DNA of 53,737 nt, from NCBI GenBank assembly GCA_018241265.1, contig JAFEEF010000039.1, positions 1 to 53,737 of the forward strand, in the 5' to 3' direction. Position numbers and translations under genes: made by a program. Positions 48,371 to 53,737 of the stretch are shown in pieces. The stretch comes from Pseudomonadota bacterium (GTDB lineage: Bacteria > Pseudomonadota > Gammaproteobacteria > Burkholderiales > Burkholderiaceae_C). The notes under the pieces were generated by a model. It made no database searches. It was not told the origin of the DNA and was given only the letters and a program-made list of their open reading frames with translations. Within the stretch, counting starts at the first letter, position 1; every line of letters begins with the position of its first letter.

Positions 48371-50242
48371 ATGGAAGACGGATACGGACAAGGATGGCCC
48401 GTGCTCGCTCGCGCCCAGCGCGCGATCGGCCGCCGATGGGCACGCGCCGTCGCGCGCCGGGCGCTGATGGCGGGATGGCTGGGACTGTGCGCCGCCTTGC
48501 CGGCCGCGGCGTACGACGTGCCCAAGCTGAACACGGTCTACCACTTCGTGACCAGCGAATACCCGGTGTTCGGCAACTTCGAGCTGTCGCCGCTGGTCGA
48601 GGCGAGCGACGGCAACTTCTACGGCGTCAGCGCCTATGGCGGCGTGCACTCGAACGGCTACGTCTACAAGGTGTCGCCGTCGACCGGGCAGCTCACGCAC
48701 ATCCACGATTTCCAGTTCCGCGACGGCATGACGCCGCGCGGCGCGCTGATCCAGGCGCGCGACGGCTACCTCTACGGCACCACCGAGTCCGGCGGGCGGC
48801 ACCAGTCCGACTACTGCTATGCCGGCAAGTTCTACAACGGCAGCGGCTGCGGCACGCTGTTCCGCGTCGGGCTCGACGGCAGCTTCCAGAAGGTGCACGA
48901 CTTCTATTCGGCGGCCGACGGCTACCAGACCTCACCGAATACCGGGGTCGTGCAGGGACGCGACGGCAATCTCTACGGCATGGCGGTGCGCGCATTCCCG
49001 AGCGCGACGACGTCGATGTTCAAGGTCGCACACGACGGCAAGGTGAGCGTCTTCCGTCTGTTCGCCGAGGACCTGAGCGAAGGCTATCTCGCCAACGGAG
49101 GGCTGATCCGCGGCCGCGACGGCAACCTCTACGGCACGACCTCCAGCAACGGCGCTGCCAACGGGAGTCCCAGCGGCGGTTGCGGCACGGTGTTCAAGGC
49201 CGGCACCGACGGCAGCTTCGAGACGCTGCATGTCTTCAGCGGTAGCGCCAGCGGTCTCGGCGACGGCTGCTTTCCGACGACCAAGCTGCTGCAGGGCAGC
49301 GACGGCGGCCTTTACGGCACGACGCAGTTCGGCGGCTACCAGACCGGTCGCTGCCTCGCCGGCGGCTGCGGCATGGTGTTCCGCATCGATGCATCGACCG
49401 GCGACGAGACCGTGCTGCACCGCTTTGCCGCCACGTCGCTCGACGGCGAATATCCGCAGAACGACGGCCTGGCGCAGACGCCGGACGGTACGCTCTACGG
49501 CACGACCGGCGGCAATCCGTACGGCGACGGCGCAGGCTTCGTGCCGCTCTGCCGCGTCGGCGGCAGCACGTCGTTCAGTTGCGGCACGATCTACCGGATC
49601 GACACGCAGGGCAAGTTCAAGCAACTCGTCGACTTCGGCAAGAGCGACGGCGCCTATGGCCTCTTCCCGCACGCGTCGCTGGTGCTCGGCAGCGACGGCA
49701 ACCTCTACGGCAACACCTTCAGCGGCGGCGGCTACGGGCTCGGCACCGTGTACCGGCTGGTGCTCGATCCGGCGACGCCCATCGTCTCGATCGACGGCCT
49801 CGAGCCCGCGAGCGGCGGCGCCGGCACGCCGTTCAGCGTGATCGGCATCGGCTACACCGGTGCGACCCAGCTCACGATAGGCAACGGCACGATACCGATG
49901 CCGATCCCGTTCTCGGTCGTCTCGGACAGCCAGATCGATGCCGTCGTGCCGGAAGGCGCCGTGAGCAGCGCGATCGGCGTGACGACGCCGCGCGGCACGA
50001 CCTTCAGTCCGATGGTGTTCAGCGTCGGCCCGGACCTGATGGCCGGCCATGCCGCACTGCACGACATGCGCTGCGCCCGCACGCCGGCGCGCGATGCGCA
50101 AGCTGCCGCCGGCTGCGGCGCAGCACCCGCGGCGGCTGCGCCTCGAGCGTCACCCGATGATCGTCACAGCAGCCGCAGCCAGAGCAGCCGCGGCTCCGCG
50201 CCGCCGAGCGCGACGATGAGCCGATCGCCGCTGGGCGCGTAG
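48371..50242 (+). CDS. secreted GloVer-repeat protein with IPT-like domain
   Basis: The 623-residue protein has a late signal peptide (ALMAGWLGLCAALPAAAYDV). At least seven repeats of the GloVer type follow (a family named from Gloeobacter and Verrucomicrobia): LIQARDGYLYGTTESGG, VVQGRDGNLYGMA, LIRGRDGNLYGTTSSNG, LLQGSDGGLYGTTQFGG, LAQTPDGTLYGTTGG, each paired with GCGTVFK-DG-hF. They should form a beta-propeller-like array outside the cytoplasm. An IPT/TIG-like domain follows (IDGLEPASGGAGTPFSVIGI). The last 60 residues or so (from about 50050) are low-complexity and overlap the convergent WD40-like gene by 79 bp, so the true C-terminus may be damaged or extended by a lost stop. AGGAGG precedes ATG 48371. 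Confidence 0.85.
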   Translation: MEDGYGQGWPVLARAQRAIGRRWARAVARRALMAGWLGLCAALPAAAYDVPKLNTVYHFVTSEYPVFGNFELSPLVEASDGNFYGVSAYGGVHSNGYVYKVSPSTGQLTHIHDFQFRDGMTPRGALIQARDGYLYGTTESGGRHQSDYCYAGKFYNGSGCGTLFRVGLDGSFQKVHDFYSAADGYQTSPNTGVVQGRDGNLYGMAVRAFPSATTSMFKVAHDGKVSVFRLFAEDLSEGYLANGGLIRGRDGNLYGTTSSNGAANGSPSGGCGTVFKAGTDGSFETLHVFSGSASGLGDGCFPTTKLLQGSDGGLYGTTQFGGYQTGRCLAGGCGMVFRIDASTGDETVLHRFAATSLDGEYPQNDGLAQTPDGTLYGTTGGNPYGDGAGFVPLCRVGGSTSFSCGTIYRIDTQGKFKQLVDFGKSDGAYGLFPHASLVLGSDGNLYGNTFSGGGYGLGTVYRLVLDPATPIVSIDGLEPASGGAGTPFSVIGIGYTGATQLTIGNGTIPMPIPFSVVSDSQIDAVVPEGAVSSAIGVTTPRGTTFSPMVFSVGPDLMAGHAALHDMRCARTPARDAQAAAGCGAAPAAAAPRASPDDRHSSRSQSSRGSAPPSATMSRSPLGA

Positions 50243-51051
50243 GCCAGCGCGGTCAGCGGCGCATCGAACGGCTCTTCGTGCAGCGGCGCGGCGTCGAGGC
50301 CGTGCAGCCGCAATATGCCGTCGGTGCCGCCGGTGGCGATGATGGGTTCACGCGGGTGGACGGCCAAGGCGGCGAGCGCCCCGGCGGTCACCTGCCGCAT
50401 CGCGAGCCGCGTCCAGCCCGCGGCATCCCAGATCGCGAGGCAGCCGTCGGCGCCGACGCTCGCGAACAGCGCATCGTCGTGCGCGAATGCGAGGTCGAGC
50501 ACGGCGAGATCGTGGGCTGCGAGATCGGCGACGTGATCGTGGCCGTCGCGCGCCCAGACGGACAGCGCCGCATCGCCGGCGACGACATGGCGCCGTCCGA
50601 TCGCGATGCTGCGCACGGCCGCGGCGCGCTCGCCGGCGAGCAGCATGACGCCACCCGGAGCGGCAGCGCTCGTCGCGATGAGTTGCACGGATGGGCCATG
50701 GTCGACCTCGACGAGCAGCCCGCCATCGGCGCTCCAGGCCGCGACGAGCGGCGGGCTCTTACGATGATCGTCAGTCGCCGGCGATGCGAGCCAGTCCGGT
50801 GCCTGCCAGCGACGCTCGGCCAGGTCGAACCCCTGACGCGCGATCAACACGCGCGCGCCGTCGCGATCGAAGCGCAGCGCACCGGCGCCGCCGCCGGGCA
50901 CCGGCACGCTCATCGCGTGCACGTCGTCGCAATAGAGGTGCAGCATGCGGCCGTCGGTGGCGGCCCAGCCTGCCGCCGACGGCGCGTGCGCCAACGAGCG
51001 GATCGGGCCGCAGTGCCATTGCGCAATGCACTCGACGAGTCGATGCGCCAT
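50164..51051 (-). CDS. WD40-like beta-propeller protein of a two-component operon
   Basis: The 295-residue protein has degenerate WD40 repeats: AVLDLAFAHDDALFASVGAD, GCLAIWDAAGW, ALAALAVHPREPIIATGGTD, GILRLHGLDAAP and PLTALAYAPSGDRLIVALGG. It has no signal peptide. ATG 51051 lies four bases after the histidine kinase stop, so it is translated with the response regulator and kinase. A cytoplasmic propeller as the third member of an OmpR/EnvZ-type operon is unusual and suggests a scaffold or modulator of signalling. That role is inferred. Confidence 0.85.
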   Translation of the reverse strand: MAHRLVECIAQWHCGPIRSLAHAPSAAGWAATDGRMLHLYCDDVHAMSVPVPGGGAGALRFDRDGARVLIARQGFDLAERRWQAPDWLASPATDDHRKSPPLVAAWSADGGLLVEVDHGPSVQLIATSAAAPGGVMLLAGERAAAVRSIAIGRRHVVAGDAALSVWARDGHDHVADLAAHDLAVLDLAFAHDDALFASVGADGCLAIWDAAGWTRLAMRQVTAGALAALAVHPREPIIATGGTDGILRLHGLDAAPLHEEPFDAPLTALAYAPSGDRLIVALGGAEPRLLWLRLL

Positions 51052-51055
51052 GCCG

Positions 51056-52360
51056 TCAGACCGCCGCCGCCGGGCGCGCCAAGGTGACGCGGACGCGATG
51101 GCGTCCGGACGCACGCGCAAACGACACGCTGCCCCCGAGGCGCTGCGCGACCTGGCGCACGACCGCCAGACCGAGGCCGGTGCCGGGCGTGCCGCGGCTC
51201 GCGTCGCCGCGCACGAAAGCCTCCTGGACCTGCGCGCCGGCATCGGGCGCCAGACCCGTGCCCGCATCCTCGACCTCGAGCCACGCTGCCTCCGGGTCCT
51301 CGCCGACGCGCACGGTGACCGGCGCCTCGCCGTGCTTCAGCGCGTTGTCGACGAGGTTGGCGACGAGACGCTCGATCAACAGCCGGTTGGCGTGCGGCCA
51401 GGGCAGCGTGCTCGGCGCTTCGATGCGCAGTTCGCCCGCCGGCCGTCCGAAGCTGGCGGTGGCGCTGCGCGCGGTCGCGGCGAGGTCGACGGTCTCGTCG
51501 AAGCCCAGCTCGCCCGAGCGCACGAAGTCGAGGAAGCTTTCGATGAGGCGATCGCAGGACTTGACGTTGCGGATGATCGCCTCGCGGCGCGCCACGATCG
51601 ATGCGCCTTCCGGCAGCAGCTCCGCGGCCATGCGGATGCGGCCGAGCGGGCTGCGCAGGTCGTGCGACACGCCGGCCAAGAGCATCGCGCGCTCGCGCTC
51701 GAAGCGCAGCTGGCGCTCTTGCAGGTCGGCGAAGGCCAGGCCGATCTGCTCGATCTCCGGCGCCGCGCCGGCGACCGTGAGCGCCGGCTGCGCCACCGGC
51801 GGCGCGCCCGGCGATTGCGCCTGCATGTGGCTGCGCAGGCGTTCGAGCGGCCGTGTCAGCCAGCGCGTCAACACGTAGCTGACGGCCGCCAGGAACGTCA
51901 GCCCGAGGACCAGCGCGAGGATCGCGCGCGTCGACCAGTCGCGCACGACGATGCTGCCGTCGATGCCCAGCCACTGCCGGCTGCCGTCGGCCTGGGCGAC
52001 GCGCAGCCAGATCATCGGGTTGGGCTCGGCCAGCGCCAGCGCGAACTGATCGACCGGCACACCGCGCGCGACCAGCGCCCGGCGCAGCGCGGCGATGCGC
52101 GGCACCTCGGAGCCGACCGTCGATGCGCCCTTCGGCAGCACGGCACTGCGATGGATGGTTTGCGGTACTTCGGTCGCGACGCTGCCGCTGGCGGCGGCGA
52201 GCGCCGCGGCCCAGTGATCGGCATACAGTTCACCCATCACGTGATTGCGGTCAGCGACGAAGATCGTGCCGACGAGCACCAGCAGCGACGTCGCAATGAC
52301 GACCTGGGCGATCAGCAACCGCAGGAACAGGCTGTCGAGGCGGCGCAAGAATCTACGCAT
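51056..52360 (-). CDS. EnvZ-type sensor histidine kinase
   Basis: The 434-residue kinase has an N-terminal membrane helix (LLIAQVVIATSLLVLVGTIF), a periplasmic domain of about 120 residues, a second helix (AILALVLGLTFLAAVSYVL) and a HAMP-like segment (TRWLTRPLERLRSHMQA). The dimerisation/H box is AGVSHDLRSPLGRIRMAAEL, the N box LVANLVDNALKHGEAPVTV and the G2 box [20 protein letters not shown]. It autophosphorylates on His and passes phosphate to the regulator encoded just upstream. The start at ATG 52360 places the helix correctly. The signal is unknown. Confidence 0.94.
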   Translation of the reverse strand: MRRFLRRLDSLFLRLLIAQVVIATSLLVLVGTIFVADRNHVMGELYADHWAAALAAASGSVATEVPQTIHRSAVLPKGASTVGSEVPRIAALRRALVARGVPVDQFALALAEPNPMIWLRVAQADGSRQWLGIDGSIVVRDWSTRAILALVLGLTFLAAVSYVLTRWLTRPLERLRSHMQAQSPGAPPVAQPALTVAGAAPEIEQIGLAFADLQERQLRFERERAMLLAGVSHDLRSPLGRIRMAAELLPEGASIVARREAIIRNVKSCDRLIESFLDFVRSGELGFDETVDLAATARSATASFGRPAGELRIEAPSTLPWPHANRLLIERLVANLVDNALKHGEAPVTVRVGEDPEAAWLEVEDAGTGLAPDAGAQVQEAFVRGDASRGTPGTGLGLAVVRQVAQRLGGSVSFARASGRHRVRVTLARPAAAV

Positions 52361-52388
52361 GGTCGGCTTTCGAGTGAAGCTCAGCTTC

Positions 52389-53084
52389 TCAGCCGCGCGG
52401 CACGAAGACATAGCCTTCGCCGCGCACCGTGTCGATCCACGCATTGCCCGGCGCGGCCTGATCGAGCTTGCGGCGCAGGCGCGCCACCTGCACGTCGACG
52501 GTGCGGTCCTGCGGCCGATAGCCGCCGCTCTGCACCGCCTCGCTGAGCTGCTCGCGCGACAGCGGCTGGCCGGGCATGCGCGCCAGGGCGGCGAGCAGCT
52601 TGTACTCGATGCTCGTCAGGCCGACGATCGCGCCGTCGTCGCCGGCACGCACCTCGCGCTTGAGCAAGTCGATGGTCAGCGCATCGAAGCGGAGCTGGGT
52701 CAGCGCGGCGCGCTCCGGCAACTGGCGGCGCAGCAGCGCACGCACGCGCGCCACCAGCTCGCGCGGCTCGAACGGCTTGGCGAGGTAGTCGTCGGCGCCG
52801 ATCTCGAGGCCGAGCACGCGATCGAGCGGATCGCCGCGCGCGGTCAGCATCACGATCCCGATCGCCGGATGCGCGGCACGCCAGCGACGGCACAGCTCGT
52901 AACCGTTGGCATCCGGCAGCATCACGTCGAGCAGCACCGCGGCCGGCTGGCTGTCCGCCAGCGCCTTCTCGCCGTCGCCGCCGGTCAACACCGCATGCAC
53001 CGCCCAGCCCTCGCGGTCGAACAGCTCGGCCACCAGCGCGGACAGCTCGGCGTCGTCGTCGACCATGAGGATCAGCGGCTTCAT
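52389..53084 (-). CDS. OmpR-family response regulator
   Basis: The 231-residue protein has a receiver domain with the acidic pocket LILMVDDDAELSALVAELFD, phospho-Asp in AAVLLDVMLPDANGYELCRR, Thr in IVMLTARGD and Lys in GADDYLAKPFEPRELVARV. The OmpR/PhoB winged helix has LTSIEYKLLAALARMPGQPL and DRTVDVQVARLRRKL. It is the first gene of a three-gene operon (regulator, kinase, WD40-like), and divergent from a secreted repeat protein with 173 bp between starts. That neighbour is a natural candidate target. Confidence 0.95.
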   Translation of the reverse strand: MKPLILMVDDDAELSALVAELFDREGWAVHAVLTGGDGEKALADSQPAAVLLDVMLPDANGYELCRRWRAAHPAIGIVMLTARGDPLDRVLGLEIGADDYLAKPFEPRELVARVRALLRRQLPERAALTQLRFDALTIDLLKREVRAGDDGAIVGLTSIEYKLLAALARMPGQPLSREQLSEAVQSGGYRPQDRTVDVQVARLRRKLDQAAPGNAWIDTVRGEGYVFVPRG

Positions 53085-53257
53085 GACGGCGCAGTGTAAA
53101 GACGGGGTCGTCCGCCGATCGGGATGTTTCAAGACTGTCGCAATTCGTCGTGCAACGTGTGCGCCGCGACGGCGCGGAAGGCGTTCAATGAGGGCCACGG
53201 CGAAGGGCCATCCGCTCGACACCGCGAGCCCAACGACACTGCCATGAGGACCACATC

Positions 53258-53737
53258 ATGAAGAACCGCACCCTCCCGTCCACGCTGCTGACCATGACGC
53301 TGGCGCTGGCCGCCGGCACGATCTGCGCGACCGACGTGCAAGCGCGCACCCGCACCGGCACCTACACCGGCCCGCGCGGCGGCACCGCCACGCACACGGT
53401 GACGCGCTCGCACGGCGACGTCAGCAGCTCCACCACCTATGGGAACGGCAAGACCACGAGCCGCACCGTCGACCGCACCCCCGGCGGCCCGACCAACGCG
53501 ACGGTCACCGGCCCGAACGGCGGCACCTTGGACCGCACGACGACGCGCTCGAACGGCGACGTCAGCACGACGCTCACCGGCTCGGGCGGCAAGACCGCGA
53601 GCCGCACCGTCGACCGCACCCCAGGCGGCCCGACCAACGCGACGGTCACCGGCCCGAACGGCGGCACCTTGAACCGTACGACGACGCGCTCGAACGGCGA
53701 CGTCAGCACGACACTCACCGGCTCGGGCGGCAAGACC
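53258..53737 (+). CDS. secreted 47-residue tandem-repeat protein, C-terminus outside window
   Basis: The frame starts at ATG 53258 and is open to the edge (160 codons). Residues 1-30 form a signal peptide (TLLTMTLALAAGTICATDVQA). From Gly38 the chain is a tandem repeat of 47 residues, GPxGGT(x)3TxTRSxGDVS then GKTxSRTVDRTPGGPTNATVT. It is rich in Thr, Gly, Ser and Arg, with almost no large hydrophobics. It is probably an extended, cationic surface or periplasmic protein. The two-component operon is divergent from it. No family recognised. Confidence 0.85.
   Translation, partial: MKNRTLPSTLLTMTLALAAGTICATDVQARTRTGTYTGPRGGTATHTVTRSHGDVSSSTTYGNGKTTSRTVDRTPGGPTNATVTGPNGGTLDRTTTRSNGDVSTTLTGSGGKTASRTVDRTPGGPTNATVTGPNGGTLNRTTTRSNGDVSTTLTGSGGKT
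53369..53737 (+). repeat. 141-bp coding tandem repeat (2.6 copies visible)
   Basis: Units lie at 53369-53509, 53510-53650 and 53651-53737 (cut by the edge). Units 2 and 3 are nearly identical at DNA level, with a few changes such as GAC to AAC and CCC to CCA. Unit 1 is more diverged in its first half, indicating recent duplication of later copies. The array keeps the reading frame (47 codons). Confidence 0.92.

Noticed and set aside
53369-53737. Possible CRISPR array at the right edge
   Set aside because: The 141-bp repeats are contiguous, in frame and without spacers, so they are coding tandem repeats.

Overview
The window is high-GC, densely coded bacterial chromosome. The gene set points to a betaproteobacterium of the order Burkholderiales: smc followed by zipA, a short QueF overlapping a SET-domain gene, dapC-dapD-pilU-dapE-prmB in one run, ohrR-ohr, lexA with an SOS box, rlmB-upp and a one-polypeptide glutamine-dependent NAD synthetase. 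No rRNA, tRNA, CRISPR array, insertion sequence or phage gene was seen. The species cannot be named from sequence alone.

Layout. 1-5623 (minus strand): a secreted beta-repeat protein cut by the window edge, an AfsR/SARP-type STAND regulator, and a secreted protein that looks like a peptide:N-glycanase A (PNGase A). 5703-10313: zipA and smc; the ligA often found after zipA is absent. 10505-19002: queF, SET methyltransferase, small coiled-coil protein, dapC, dapD, pilU, dapE, prmB and a YheS-like ABC-F gene. 19096-22227: ohrR-ohr, asparaginase, lexA and a Cdd1-like helix-hairpin-helix protein. 22259-31473: penicillin-acylase-family hydrolase, DUF1993 protein, D-2-hydroxyacid dehydrogenase, split chromate transporter, a deletion scar, CaiB-type CoA-transferase, DUF302-like protein, upp and rlmB. 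31523-38800: a hybrid-kinase remnant, a lipoprotein + membrane-TIR pair, thrH, thioesterase, patatin, M28 peptidase, an internally deleted class-IV aminotransferase and a sulfotransferase-like protein. 38810-44164: small winged-helix protein, nadE, full-length chrA and an AI-2E-type permease. 44470-47408: periplasmic sorbosone-dehydrogenase-like enzyme, diheme cytochrome c and purine nucleoside permease. 47415-53084: SRPBCC + ArsR unit with matched inverted repeats, a GloVer-repeat secreted protein, and an OmpR/EnvZ-type two-component operon ending in a WD40-like gene. 53258-end: start of a secreted protein made of 47-residue tandem repeats.

How the genes work together. The dap genes supply meso-diaminopimelate and lysine, with a pilus retraction ATPase embedded among them. 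ohrR-ohr is a self-contained peroxide response. The sorbosone-type dehydrogenase and cytochrome c look like a periplasmic oxidation module. Genome erosion is visible in at least three places: a GntR/permease scar, a hybrid-kinase stub and an aminotransferase with two in-frame internal losses. The least explained unit is the lipoprotein + TIR-transmembrane pair at 32170-33784, which has the layout of an envelope sensor coupled to a cytoplasmic TIR enzyme.
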